NCBI RefSeq assembly: GCF_031884435.1
Contig: NZ_CP134779.1
Coordinates: 3,534,001-3,598,000, forward strand
From: Bosea sp. 685
GTDB lineage: Bacteria; Pseudomonadota; Alphaproteobacteria; Rhizobiales; Beijerinckiaceae
Direction of reading: 5' to 3'
Length of the DNA stretch: 64,000 bases
Shown here: one piece after another, positions 7,371-16,616 of the stretch
Layout of the letters: the number at the start of each line of letters is the position of its first letter
Numbering within the stretch: position 1 is the stretch's first letter
Made by a program: the position numbers and the translations under genes
The notes under the pieces: generated by a model
What the model was told of the DNA's origin: nothing
Database searches by the model: none
What the model saw: the letters and a program-made list of their open reading frames with translations, nothing else

Positions 7371-10300
7371 TCACTCCGCCGGAGCCGGATGGGCGTGCGC
7401 AGTGGCCTCGCCCAGCTTCTTCTTCCGCGTGAACAGCCAGTCGAGCCCGTTCGAGAGCCGCTCCATGTAGAGGAACAGCACGGGTGTGATGAACAGCGTC
7501 AGCACCTGCGAGATCATCAATCCGCCGACCACGGCGATGCCGAGCGGCTGGCGCAGCTCGGCGCTGGCGCCGGCGCCGAGCGCAATCGGCAGCGTGCCCA
7601 TCAATGCCGCGAGCGTCGTCATCAGGATCGGCCGGAACCGCATCACGCAGGCCTGGTGGATCGCTTCCTTCGGCGTCTTGCCCTCGCGTTTCAGCACGAG
7701 CGCGACGTCGATCATCATGATCGCGTTCTTCTTGACGATGCCGATCAGCATCAGAAGCCCGATGATGGCGATGACCGAGAGATCGAGCCCAAAGAGCCTG
7801 AGCGCGCCCAACGCGCCGATCGCGGCCGAAGGTAGCCCGGTCAGGATCGTCAGCGGGTGGATGAAGCTCTCATAGAGGATGCCGAGCACGATATAGATCG
7901 TCAGGATCGCGCCCGCGATCAGCAGGCCTTGGTTGGCGAGCGAGATCCTGGAAGGTCTTGGCCGTGCCGGCCAATGTCGTCGAGAGCGATTTCGGCAGGT
8001 TGATCTCGGCTTTCAGCGCCTCGATCTTGGTGACGCTGTCGCCGAGCGCGACGCCCGCCGGCAGGTTGTAGGAAATCGTCACGGCCGGAAGCTGGCCGAG
8101 CTGGTTAACGGTGAGCAGGCCTGTCGTGCGCTCGACACGCGCAAAGGCGCTGAGCGGCACCAGATTGCCATTGCTGGCGCGGATGCGGATCTGGTCGAGC
8201 TTGTCGGCCGACCAGCCGCCCTTGGGATCGAACTCGACGATGACCTGATAGCTGTCGCCGGTGGTGTAGATGGTCGAGACCTGGCGCACGCCGAAGCCGG
8301 AATAGAGCGTCGAGCGCAGGATATCGGAGCCGATCTTGAGCTGGTTGGCCTTGTCGCGGTCGATCACCAGCGTCGCTTCCGCCGCGCTGTTCTGCAGGTC
8401 GGTGGTGACGTCGATGAAGGTACTGGGATCACGCCCCATCGCGTCGGCGAGCTTGAGCGACCATTCGTTCATCAGGCCCTGGTCGAGCCCCTGTACGACG
8501 AGCTGGTACTGGCTCTTGGAGGCGCGCGCGCCGATGTTGAGGTTCTGCACCGGCGTCATATAGGCGGTGATGCCGGCGATCGGCGCGAGATCGCGGCGCA
8601 GGCCGGCAAGCACCGCCTGCAGCGGCGGCCGCTCATTCTGCGGCTTAAGCTCGACGAAGAGGCGGCCGGCATTGAGAGCCCCGCCATTGCCGCTGCTGCC
8701 GCCGACCGTCGAGGCGACATGGGCGACGAAAGGCGAGCGGCTGAACACCTCCGCCACCTGTGCCTGGAGCGCCTGCATGGCCGGGAAGGAGACGTCCTGG
8801 CGCGCCTCGGTCGCGACCTGGAGCTGGCCGATATCCTCCTGGGGAAAGAAGCCCTTGGGCGCGGTCTGGAGCAGCCAGACACTGAGAGCAAGCGTGCCGA
8901 AGAAGGCCAGCAGCATCACCGGCTGGAAGCGCAGGCACACCGTCAGCGCTCGGTCATAGCCGCGCAGGATGCCGTCGAAGCCGGCCTCGAGCACGCGTCC
9001 GAAGGCGTTCTCCTTGTGGTGCTCCGAATAGCCGCTCAGCAGCCGCGAGCACAGCATCGGCGTCAGCGTCAGCGAAACGAAGGCCGAGGCCAGGATCGAG
9101 ACCGTCACGACCACGGCGAATTCGTTGAAGATGCGGCCGATGACGCCGCCCATCAGCAGAACGGGGATGAAGACCGCGACCAGCGAGAGCGAGATCGAGA
9201 TGATGGTGAAGCCGATCTCGCCCGCGCCCTTGAGCGCCGCCTCATAGGCCGGGATCCCGTCCTCCTCCATATGCCGGACGATGTTCTCGAGCATGACGAT
9301 GGCGTCGTCGACGACGAGGCCGACGGAGAGCGTCAGACCGAGCAGCGAGATGTTGTCGATCGAGAAGCCGAAGCCATACATCGCCGCGAGCGTCGCGATG
9401 ATCGAGATCGGCACCGCCACGGCAGGGATGAAGGTCGCGGCGACACGGCGCAGGAAGGCGAAGATCACCATCACCACGAGGCCGATGGTCAGCAGCAAGG
9501 TGAACTGGACATCGTCCACGGCCATGCGGATCGAGACCGAGCGGTCGTTCAGCAGGGACAGCGAAGCCGCGGCCGGCAACTGCTCCGAAAAGGCCGGCAG
9601 CATCGCCTTGACCTTGTCGACGACCTCGACGGTGTTGGCGTCGGGCTGGCGCTGCACGGCGAGAACCACCGCAGGCGTGCCGTCATAAGCGCTCGATGTC
9701 AGCGAATTCTCGACGGAATCGATGACCTTGGCGACATCGCCCAGGCGCACCGGCTTGCCGTTGCGGGTCGCGATGATGACGTTGGCGAACTGCGCGGCGT
9801 CGGCGAGCTGCGTGCGAGCCTGGATGGTGAGCTGCTGGCTGGTGTTCTGCAGCGTACCGACCGGCGTGTTGGCGTTGGTCGCGGTGATCGCCGCCTGCAG
9901 GTCGTCGACGCCGATGCCGCGCGCTGCCAGCGCGATCGGGTCGATCTGGATGCGGACTGCGTATTTCTGGCTGCCGAAGATCAGAACCTGCGCGACGCCA
10001 TCGACCGTCGAGAGCGCCGGCGAGATCACCTGCTGGGCAAACGCGTCGAGCTGGGAGAGCGGCACGACATCGCTCTTCAGCGCCATCAGGATGATCGGCG
10101 CATCGGCCGGGTTCACCTTGCGATAGCTCGGCGGCGTCGTCATCTCGAGCGGGAGCTGCTTCTGGGCGCGGGTGATCGCGGCCTGCACGTCGGCGGCGGC
10201 TGCGTCGATATTGCGGTTCAGCACGAACTGGATCGCGATCGAGGTCGACCCCTGGGCGTTCGTCGTCGCGATCGAATCGATGCCGGCGATGGTGGCGAAC

Positions 10301-10509
10301 TGCTTGACGAGCGGCGTCGCAACCGAGGTCGCCATGGTGTCGGGCGAGGCGCCGGGCAATTGCGCCGAGACGTTCACGACCGGGAATTCCGCCCGCGGCA
10401 AGGCCGCCACCGGCAGGAAGCGATAGGCGAACAGCCCGGCCAGCACGAGCGAGGCCGACATCAGAATCGTCGCCACCGGGTGGCGGATGCAGAAGCCGGA
10501 GATGTTCAC
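7371..10509 (-). pseudogene. RND efflux permease, single frameshift near 7944
   Basis: It starts with GTG at 10509 (overlapping the adaptor stop as GTGA) and encodes a resistance-nodulation-division inner-membrane pump of about 1045 residues. The N-terminus FCIRHPVATILMSASLVLAG, the GLTLSVGLVVDDAIVMLENI helix-4 motif with paired Asp, and the periplasmic porter domains are intact. At residue ~855 the frame breaks: CAG GAT C TCG CTC carries one extra base, so the protein would end prematurely. The remaining C-terminal part continues in the other frame to 7371 ([20 protein letters not shown]). Either a real inactivating mutation or a sequencing error. It resembles MdtB/MdtC or MexF-type pumps; substrate unknown. 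Confidence 0.85.
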
Positions 10510-11723
10510 GACTTGGCTCCCTGCGCGATGGGAGTGCCCTGCGAAGCCGGATCGGCCGGCGCGCTGTCCTTGGCGGCGCGCTCACGAATGCGCACGCCGG
10601 TCTTGAGCCGCATCTGGCCGTCGGTGACGACGCGCTCGCCGGGCTCGAGGCCCTCGCTCAGCGCCGTGCGGTCGCCATCGCTCAGCGCGACCTTGATCTG
10701 ACGCAACTCGGCTGTCTGGTCGGCCTTGGCGACATAGACATAAGCGCCCTTCTGGCCGGTCTGGACGGCGACGGTGGGAACGACCGTCGTGCCCATCAGG
10801 GTGTCGGCGGCGATCTCGACATCGACATACTGGCCGGGCCAAAGCGCGAGATCGTCATTGCTGAAGGAGCCCTTGGCCGTGATCGTGCCCGAGGTCATGT
10901 CGACAGTGGAATCGACGAAGTTCAGGGTTCCCTGAGCCGGCGGCTTGCCGGAATCGGGCACGCTCGCCGTCACGGGAATGGCGCGGCCGGAGCCGAGAGC
11001 CCGCTGCAGCACCGACAGGTCGCGCTCGGGCAAGGTGAAGGTGACCCGCAGCGGCTTCATCTGGGTCAAGGTGACGAGGCCCAGACCGGTGCTGTTGGCG
11101 CCAACGAGATTGCCCGGCGTGACCTGCACCGCGCCGGCCCGGCCATCGATCGGCGCCAGGATGCGGGTGTAGCCGAGTTTGAGCTTGTCGGCGTCGAGCG
11201 TCGCCTTGTCGGAGAGGATGGTCGCGGCGGCCGAGCGCTCATCGGCCGTCGCCTGGTCGACCGATTGCTGCGTGCCGGCATTCTTGAGCAACAATTGCTG
11301 ATAGCGCGTCAGATCGGCCTCGGTGCGCTTGTGCACGGCCTGGTCGCGGGCAATCGCCGCCTCGTCCTTCTCGATCTGCGCCTTGAGGTCGCGGTCGTCG
11401 AGGGTGAAGAGCAGGTCGCCGGCCTTGACGAACTGGCCGTCGACGACGTGCTGCTCCATGAGCTGGCTGTCGAGCCGCGACTTCACCACGACGCTGGCCG
11501 GTGTCTCGACGAAGCCGATGGCGCGCTTGCGCACGGGCATGTTGGCCCGCTCGGCCAGCGCCGTCACCACGGCGACCGGAGCGCCCTCGCCGCTGCGCCC
11601 GGCACGGGCCGAACGCGCGCCATCACCGGGATCGACGGCGCCGCGAGACGTCGTGAACCAGGCGCCGGTCGAAACCGCGACCGCGGCCAGGAAAGCAATC
11701 GAGAGAAGGGTCTTACGCTGCAT
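10506..11723 (-). CDS. RND efflux periplasmic adaptor (membrane fusion protein)
   Basis: A 405-residue membrane fusion protein. An N-terminal membrane anchor (LLSIAFLAAVAVSTGAWF) is followed by a barrel-sandwich part (VVKSRLDSQLMEQHVVDGQF, VKAGDLLFTLDDRDL), a helical hairpin with KRTEADLTRYQQLL, and the second lipoyl half with LGYTRILAPIDGRAG. It links the RND permease downstream to an outer-membrane channel; no channel gene is present here. A TTG at 11747 is in frame but would overlap marR, so I chose ATG 11723, which has GGAG about ten bases upstream. It follows marR by 20 bp and the genes are probably co-transcribed and MarR-repressed. Confidence 0.88.
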   Translation of the reverse strand: MQRKTLLSIAFLAAVAVSTGAWFTTSRGAVDPGDGARSARAGRSGEGAPVAVVTALAERANMPVRKRAIGFVETPASVVVKSRLDSQLMEQHVVDGQFVKAGDLLFTLDDRDLKAQIEKDEAAIARDQAVHKRTEADLTRYQQLLLKNAGTQQSVDQATADERSAAATILSDKATLDADKLKLGYTRILAPIDGRAGAVQVTPGNLVGANSTGLGLVTLTQMKPLRVTFTLPERDLSVLQRALGSGRAIPVTASVPDSGKPPAQGTLNFVDSTVDMTSGTITAKGSFSNDDLALWPGQYVDVEIAADTLMGTTVVPTVAVQTGQKGAYVYVAKADQTAELRQIKVALSDGDRTALSEGLEPGERVVTDGQMRLKTGVRIRERAAKDSAPADPASQGTPIAQGAKS

Positions 11724-11743
11724 CGGTGAGTGGCTCCGGGGGA

Positions 11744-12226
11744 TCAAGCGGCGTTGTCGGCGAGGTCCGCCGCAAGCTGTGTCAGGCGTTCTTGTTTCTG
11801 CAGGCGAATGCGTTCGCTCACCGCGGCAAGCGTCTCCAGCGTCGTCATGATCGCCGCCTCATCGACGCCATCCAGCACCTCGCCGGCAATCTCGCCGCGC
11901 ACAGTGTCGAGATCATCGACCAGCGCGCGTCCATCGGGCGTCAGATGCAGGAGGTAGGCGCGTCGGTCGTTCGGGTCTGGCCGGCGCTCGACCAGTTTCT
12001 GTTGCTCCAGCCGGTCGAGCAGCCGCCCCACCGAGATCGGCTGGATATCGAGCTGCTCGGCCAAAGCGACCTGGTTGAGGCCTTCCTGGCGGCGCAGGCG
12101 CCCGAGCACGCCCCATTGCGCGCGGGTCGTGCCGTGCTGGTGGGCGCGCTGGTCGACGTAAGCCCGCAGGAGCCGCGCGGTCTCGACCAATTGGAACGTC
12201 AATTCACGCTTCAGCGGGCGTTTCAT
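11744..12226 (-). CDS. MarR family transcriptional regulator
   Basis: A 160-residue winged-helix regulator. The DNA-binding region reads TTRAQWGVLGRLRRQEGLNQ then VALAEQLDIQPISVGRLLDR, and the wing includes LVERRPDPNDRRAYLLHLTP, the classic DxRxxxLxLT MarR signature. I chose ATG 12226 (MKRPLKRELTF) because GAGG lies eight bases upstream. ATG 12247 is also in frame but falls inside the palindromic operator. It precedes the RND adaptor and permease on the same strand. By family precedent it likely represses its own operon and is released by a ligand that the pump exports. Confidence 0.9.
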   Translation of the reverse strand: MKRPLKRELTFQLVETARLLRAYVDQRAHQHGTTRAQWGVLGRLRRQEGLNQVALAEQLDIQPISVGRLLDRLEQQKLVERRPDPNDRRAYLLHLTPDGRALVDDLDTVRGEIAGEVLDGVDEAAIMTTLETLAAVSERIRLQKQERLTQLAADLADNAA

Positions 12227-13036
12227 CTGCCGTGCCTCGGATATCATAAGCCTGCTTATGATATGAGTGGCGATTGCGGCAATTTCTGGATCGCCTTCGC
12301 AGTTGCACAATTTCCGGAACGCAATCTGGCGTTGGCCGCCGGACCGCGCTTTTGCGCGCTCAGACCTTCGCTTCCTGCTCCATCGACGTGCCGCGCAACC
12401 CCCGGGAATGCAAAGCTTTGGGTAGAGCCGCGTCATTTCGAGGATCAGGAATTTCACCGGTACGTCGAAGAAGGCGCCATGATCGGCGATATAGGCCATG
12501 AATTCGCGGCCCTGCCCGTCGAAGCTCTGGAGCAGCGCGTCATGCCGGCCGTCGAAAAACAGCGGCGCGACGCCGAGCTTTGCGCACAGGCTCGCATTGA
12601 AGGTCGGCGAGGCTTTCAGCCAGCGGCCACCGAGAAAAACCTCGGTATAGCCGTGATAGGCGAAGATATTGGTGCCGACAGCCTCCAGCAGGCGCGGCGT
12701 GGCGAGATGATTCATGACGTCGGCGAGGCCGATTCGCGCCGGGATGCCGAGCGCGCGGCACAGCGCGGCAAAGAGCGCCGCCTTGCCGACGCAATAGCCG
12801 GTGCCGGCCGCAAGCACGGCGCTGGCGCGATAGCTGCCGGGGTCAAGATAGTCGCGATAGGGATCGTAGCGGATCTCGTCCCGCACCGCAGCATAAAGCA
12901 GGCGCGCCTGGGCTGCCGGCTCGGCGACACCCACCGTCAGGCGCTGCGCCTGCTCAATCACATTGCGGTGATCGCTGTCGATGAACTCGGCCGGGCTCGT
13001 GAAGAGCACGCGGTGGCTGTCCTGCATCGCTTTCAT
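11744..13036 (-). CDS. Transglutaminase-like protein; frame runs on into marR
   Basis: Residues 1-220 or so form a transglutaminase-like domain: QARLLYAAVRDEIRYDPYRD, the catalytic-cysteine region GTGYCVGKAALFAALCRALG, the HGYTEVFLGGRWLKASPTFN segment carrying the His, and a later Asp-rich part. There is no stop codon before marR, so literally the frame encodes a 430-residue fusion whose last 160 residues are the MarR protein. The linker (residues about 222-270) is basic and looks non-coding. Deleting one base in the C5 run near 12400 would give a stop TAA inside the operator (12249-12251) and two normal genes. I favour two separate genes with an indel or lost stop. Confidence 0.6.
   Translation of the reverse strand: MKAMQDSHRVLFTSPAEFIDSDHRNVIEQAQRLTVGVAEPAAQARLLYAAVRDEIRYDPYRDYLDPGSYRASAVLAAGTGYCVGKAALFAALCRALGIPARIGLADVMNHLATPRLLEAVGTNIFAYHGYTEVFLGGRWLKASPTFNASLCAKLGVAPLFFDGRHDALLQSFDGQGREFMAYIADHGAFFDVPVKFLILEMTRLYPKLCIPGGCAARRWSRKRRSERAKARSGGQRQIAFRKLCNCEGDPEIAAIATHIISRLMISEARQMKRPLKRELTFQLVETARLLRAYVDQRAHQHGTTRAQWGVLGRLRRQEGLNQVALAEQLDIQPISVGRLLDRLEQQKLVERRPDPNDRRAYLLHLTPDGRALVDDLDTVRGEIAGEVLDGVDEAAIMTTLETLAAVSERIRLQKQERLTQLAADLADNAA
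12241..12264. promoter_or_regulatory. Palindromic MarR operator candidate
   Basis: A perfect inverted repeat with 11-bp arms, ATATCATAAGC and GCTTATGATAT, separated by two bases. It sits 15 to 38 bp upstream of the chosen marR start, where a repressor would block the promoter. Size and symmetry match known MarR-family operators. Assignment to this MarR is inferred from position. Confidence 0.8.
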
Positions 13037-13121
13037 GCCCCGCGCCGGAGGTGACGCGCGAAGACTAGCACTACAGGGGCCGCGCCGCGACGGCAGCGTG
13101 GCGCGAACCTCTACACAGCGC

Positions 13122-14324
13122 TCAGGCCACGGCCGCGACCGGCGCCTGATTGCCGTCGTCGCGCGACTCGAGCGCAGCCATCGCCGCCATGACGCCGCCG
13201 CTGCGATGCGGCACGCCGGCCGCCGCCAGCCCCATCTCGACGCCCGACAGCGCCCCCAGCAGCATGAGTTCGTTGCACTCGCCGAGATGGCCGATGCGGA
13301 AGATCTTACCAGTGACCTTGCCGAGCCCCGAGCCGAGCGAGATGTTGTATTTCTCCAGCGTGATCTTGCGGTAGCGGTCAGCGTCGTGGCTCGGCGGCAT
13401 CATCACGGCGGTCAGCACCGGCGACTGCTCGGCCGGGTTCTCGCAGAGCACCTCCAGCCCCCAGGCCTTGACGGCGGCACGCGTCGCGGCAGCGAGACGC
13501 TGATGCCGGGAGAAGACATTGTCCAACCCCTCCTCCTGCAGCATCGCGAGCGCCTCGCGCAGGCCATAGAGCAGGTTCGTCGCCGGGGTGTAGGGGAAGA
13601 AGCCGTTGGCGTTGATCTTCACCATCTCCTGCCAGTCCCAATAGGAGCGCGGCAGCTTATTGACCTTCGAGGCCGCCATCGCCTTCTCGGAGACCGCATT
13701 GAAGCTCAAGCCCGGCGGCAGCATCAGCCCCTTCTGCGAGCCCGAGACCGTGATGTCGACCTGCCATTCGTCATGGCGGTAATCGACCGAGGCGAGCGAG
13801 GAGATGGTGTCGACCATGAACAGGGCCGGATGGCCGGCGGCGTCGATCGCCTTGCGGATCTCGGCAATGCGGCTCGTCGAACCGGTCGAGGTCTCGTTGT
13901 GGACCACCATCACCGCCTTGATGGCGCACGCCTTGTCCGCGACGAGCCTGGCCTCGATCGCCGCCGGATCGGCCCCGCGCCGCCAATCGCCCGGGATGAA
14001 ATCGACATTGATGCCGAAACGCGCCGCGATCTGGCGCCAGAGCGTGGCGAAATGGCCGGTCTCCGCCATCAGCACGGTGTCGCCGGGCGAGAGCGTGTTG
14101 ACGATCGCCGCCTCCCAGGCGCCGGTGCCCGAGGACGGGTAGATCACCACCGGCTGGCTCGTCTTGAAGACAGCCTTGCAGCCCTCCAGCACCGTCTTGC
14201 CGAGCCTGGCGAACTCGGCGCTGCGATGGTCGATGATCGGCATGTCCATGGCGCGCAGGACACGATCGGGGATCGGGCTCGGCCCCGGGATATGCAGGAA
14301 ATGTCGACCCTGCTGCGTTGCCAT
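13122..14324 (-). CDS. Serine/alanine-glyoxylate aminotransferase family enzyme (PLP class V)
   Basis: A 400-residue class V PLP enzyme. It starts HFLHIPGPSPIPDRVLRAMD and IIDHRSAEFARL, the pattern of serine-glyoxylate and alanine-glyoxylate aminotransferases. Residues around SSGTGAWEAAI bind the PLP phosphate, FMVDTISSLASV provides the Asp, and VSGSQKGLMLPPGLS carries the Schiff-base lysine. It should transfer an amino group from serine, alanine or aspartate to glyoxylate. It is transcribed divergently from a GntR regulator, next to a TTT transporter and a 2-hydroxyacid dehydrogenase, suggesting that glyoxylate or another 2-oxoacid made by that dehydrogenase is aminated here. Exact donor is not certain. 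Confidence 0.85.
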   Translation of the reverse strand: MATQQGRHFLHIPGPSPIPDRVLRAMDMPIIDHRSAEFARLGKTVLEGCKAVFKTSQPVVIYPSSGTGAWEAAIVNTLSPGDTVLMAETGHFATLWRQIAARFGINVDFIPGDWRRGADPAAIEARLVADKACAIKAVMVVHNETSTGSTSRIAEIRKAIDAAGHPALFMVDTISSLASVDYRHDEWQVDITVSGSQKGLMLPPGLSFNAVSEKAMAASKVNKLPRSYWDWQEMVKINANGFFPYTPATNLLYGLREALAMLQEEGLDNVFSRHQRLAAATRAAVKAWGLEVLCENPAEQSPVLTAVMMPPSHDADRYRKITLEKYNISLGSGLGKVTGKIFRIGHLGECNELMLLGALSGVEMGLAAAGVPHRSGGVMAAMAALESRDDGNQAPVAAVA

Positions 14325-14377
14325 GGCGTGTGCTCCTTGGTGCGCATTTCGACTGCGCGTCCTTCATAGCTGATTTT

Positions 14378-14402
14378 TTGCATTCATTTTTTGAGAATGC
14401 AA
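14378..14402. promoter_or_regulatory. Inverted repeat in the divergent aminotransferase-gntR promoter
   Basis: Perfect 8-bp arms TTGCATTC and GAATGCAA are separated by nine A/T-rich bases. It lies between the divergent aminotransferase and gntR genes. GAATGCA recurs at 15386-15392 upstream of the tctC homolog, so it may be the binding site of the GntR regulator. This is inference from position. Confidence 0.5.
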
Positions 14403-14472
14403 TCGCCCATCGGAACTCAAACTTGGCACCGATCATCTCGACAGCCGACCAAGCTTGGCGTACCCAATAGTC

Positions 14473-15216
14473 ATGACAAGTACAATTCCGGACCTGCAAA
14501 CCATGGCGATTCCGGCAATCGAACCTGGCAACGCGCCCATAGCCGAGGCGCCCCGGGCGGCGGTCTCTTTGCATGACGGGCTGGTGGCGGCGCTGCGCGA
14601 CTACATCGTCGAAGGCAATCTCGCGGATGGCGCGCGCATTCCAGAGCGCCTGCTCTGCGACCGCTTCAGCATCTCGCGCACGCCTTTGCGCGAGGCCTTG
14701 AAGGTGCTAGCCGCCGAAGGGCTGATCGACCTGCTGCCGAACCGCGGCGCGCGCGTACGCGAATTGAGTGCTGAGGATCTGCGCGAGCTTTTCGACGTGA
14801 TGGGCGGGCTGGAGGCGCTGGCCGGGCGCCTGGCCTGCGAGCGCATTTCGGATGCGGACGTGGCCGAAATCGAGCAAATGCACCACGACATGTACCGTTT
14901 CTACCTGCGGCGCGAGATGCATGACTACTTCCAGTGCAACCAGGCGATCCATCGCATGATCGTCGAGGCGGCCGGAAATGCGACGCTGAGCGCAACCTAT
15001 GCCAGCTTCGCCGGGCGCATCCGCCGCGTGCGCTATTCGGCCAATCTCGCCAAGGAGCGCGATCGCTGGGGCGAGGCGATGCGGGAGCATGAGGCGATCC
15101 TGGACGCGCTGCGTCGCCGCGCCGGCAGCGAGCTCAGCGACATCCTGTTCCAGCACCTGCGCAACAAGCGCAAGGCGGCGCAATCGCAGCCCGCCACCGA
15201 CCCGGCGGACGCCTGA
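14473..15216 (+). CDS. GntR family regulator, FCD (FadR-like) subfamily
   Basis: A 247-residue regulator. The winged helix-turn-helix covers ALRDYIVEGNLADGARIPER and LLCDRFSISRTPLREALKVL, then AAEGLIDLLPNRGARVREL. The C-terminal FCD ligand-binding domain follows (ELFDVMGGLEALAGRLACER, FHxxI-like NQAIHRMIVEAAGN, and MREHEAILDALRRR), which in this family binds metal and an organic acid. TTG 14455, ATG 14473 and ATG 14503 are all possible starts; none has a clear ribosome site. It sits between the aminotransferase and the TTT transporter and probably senses their substrate. Confidence 0.88.
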   Translation: MTSTIPDLQTMAIPAIEPGNAPIAEAPRAAVSLHDGLVAALRDYIVEGNLADGARIPERLLCDRFSISRTPLREALKVLAAEGLIDLLPNRGARVRELSAEDLRELFDVMGGLEALAGRLACERISDADVAEIEQMHHDMYRFYLRREMHDYFQCNQAIHRMIVEAAGNATLSATYASFAGRIRRVRYSANLAKERDRWGEAMREHEAILDALRRRAGSELSDILFQHLRNKRKAAQSQPATDPADA

Positions 15217-15227
15217 GCCAACCGCGC

Positions 15228-15327
15228 CGTCCCCGGACAAGCGGCGCAAGCCGCGCCGATCCGGGATCCACTCCTGAGCTGTTCCGGAATGGATCCCGGG
15301 TCTCCGCTTCGCTGCACCCGGGATGAC
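15228..15327. repeat. Palindromic repeat, GGATCCCGG family
   Basis: A hairpin-forming element whose arms contain CCGGACAAGCGGCG... and ...CACCCGGGATGAC with an internal GGATCCACTCCTGAG / GGAATGGATCCCGGG pair. Related copies occur at 16496-16602, 18791-18943, 32150-32285 and 60721-60832, always between genes. Confidence 0.75.
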
Positions 15328-15385
15328 AGCGAAGGCCACAGCACCCAATATCGCGCTCATATCCGTCGATATCAATTTTCAGATT

Positions 15386-15392
15386 GAATGCA
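15386..15392 (+). promoter_or_regulatory. GAATGCA half-site upstream of the TTT operon
   Basis: GAATGCA, in the context ATTGAATGCAGAT, matches the arm of the inverted repeat at 14378-14402. It lies about 70 bp before the solute-binding protein gene. A single half-site is weak evidence; a shared GntR target is an inference. Confidence 0.3.
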
Positions 15393-15458
15393 GATTTTTT
15401 TGGTTCTAGGCTCCCCTCACGACGCCGTCAGAGCGCGACTTAAGGGAGGTTGAGGATC

Positions 15459-16457
15459 ATGAAGCAGCATTGGCTTGTCATATCCACGGTGCTTGCCGTA
15501 CCCGCGTTGCTTGCCGGCGTCGGGCCCGCAGCCGCCTGGGAGCCGACCAAGGCGATCGAGATCGTCGTGCCCTTCTCGGCCGGCGGCGCCTCCGACCAGA
15601 TGGCCCGCACGATCCAGGGCATCATCCAGAAGAACCAGCTCACCACCCAGCCGATCATCGTCGTCAACAAGCCGGCCGCCGGCGGCGCCGAGGGCATGCT
15701 CGACATCCAGAAATCGGCCGGCGATCCGCATAAGCTGATCACCACCTCGAGCGGCGTCTTCATGACGCCGATGGCGACCAAGCTGCCGCTGAACTGGCAG
15801 GACTACACGCCGGTCGCGATGATGGCGCAGGATTCCTTCCTGCTCTGGGTCAATGCGAAATCCCCCTACAAGACCGCGACCGATTTCATGGCGGCGGCCA
15901 AGGCGGCGCCCGAGCCGCTCAAGATCGGCGGCACCTCGTCCAAGCGCGAGGACAACCTGCTCGTCTTCGGCATGGAGAAGACCGGCGGCGTCAAATTCGC
16001 CTATATTCCCTATACCAGCGGCGGCCAGGCCTCGACCCAGCTTTCGGGCAATCACGTCGACGCCAACACCAACAACCCGGCCGAGGACCTGGCCAACTGG
16101 CGCGGCGGGGCGACCAGGCCGCTCTGCGTCTTCGCCGAACAGAAGATGGCCTATAGCGAGAAAGTCGCGGATGGCCTGTCCTGGGCCGACATCCCGACCT
16201 GCGCCTCGCAGGGGCTGAACGTCAGCTACCAGATGCTGCGCGGCATGTTCATGCCCGGCAAGGTGACGAAGGAGCAGCAGGCCTTCTATGTCGAGCTGTT
16301 CAAGAAGGTCTCGCAGAACGCGGAATGGAAGGAATATCTGGCGCGCAACGCGCTCGTTCCCGACTATCGCGACGGCGACGCCTTCGTGCAGTTCCTCAAG
16401 CTCGACGAGGAAAAGCACGCCAAGCTGATGAGCGATGCCGGCTTCATGGCCAAGTGA
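15459..16457 (+). CDS. Tripartite tricarboxylate transporter solute-binding protein (TctC/Bug)
   Basis: A 332-residue periplasmic binding protein. Residues 1-26 are a signal peptide (VISTVLAVPALLAGVGPAAA). The mature protein opens with the TctC/Bug hallmark IEIVVPFSAGGASDQMAR and has the NKPAAGG motif (IIVVNKPAAGGAEGM). Bug proteins bind carboxylated compounds without a needed charge partner. ATG 15459 follows GGGAGG at 15444-15449; a TTG at 15450 is possible but less likely. It heads the TctC-TctB-TctA set, which imports its ligand using the ion gradient. Substrate is unknown. Confidence 0.92.
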   Translation: MKQHWLVISTVLAVPALLAGVGPAAAWEPTKAIEIVVPFSAGGASDQMARTIQGIIQKNQLTTQPIIVVNKPAAGGAEGMLDIQKSAGDPHKLITTSSGVFMTPMATKLPLNWQDYTPVAMMAQDSFLLWVNAKSPYKTATDFMAAAKAAPEPLKIGGTSSKREDNLLVFGMEKTGGVKFAYIPYTSGGQASTQLSGNHVDANTNNPAEDLANWRGGATRPLCVFAEQKMAYSEKVADGLSWADIPTCASQGLNVSYQMLRGMFMPGKVTKEQQAFYVELFKKVSQNAEWKEYLARNALVPDYRDGDAFVQFLKLDEEKHAKLMSDAGFMAK

Positions 16458-16495
16458 GGACGAGCGGGTCTCCGTTCTGCTTGCTTCACACGCGC

Positions 16496-16602
16496 CGTCA
16501 TTCCGGGCGCAGCGAAGCGGAGACCCGGAATCCATCGCAGAGCGCAGCGCTTTACGATGGATTCCGGATCGGCGCCGCTTCGCGGCTTGTCCGGAATGAC
16601 GG
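16496..16602. repeat. Palindromic repeat, GGATCCCGG family
   Basis: Starts CGTCATTCCGGGCGCAGCGA and ends CTTGTCCGGAATGACGG, with internal pair GGAATCCATCG / CGATGGATTCC. It lies between the tctC-like and tctB-like genes. Confidence 0.75.
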
Positions 16603-16616
16603 CCGGGAGACTGAGA

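Noticed and set aside
7933..10701. 922-codon plus-strand frame opposite the RND permease
   Set aside because: Arg/Asp/Gly-rich shadow of a G+C-rich gene; the minus strand matches RND throughout.
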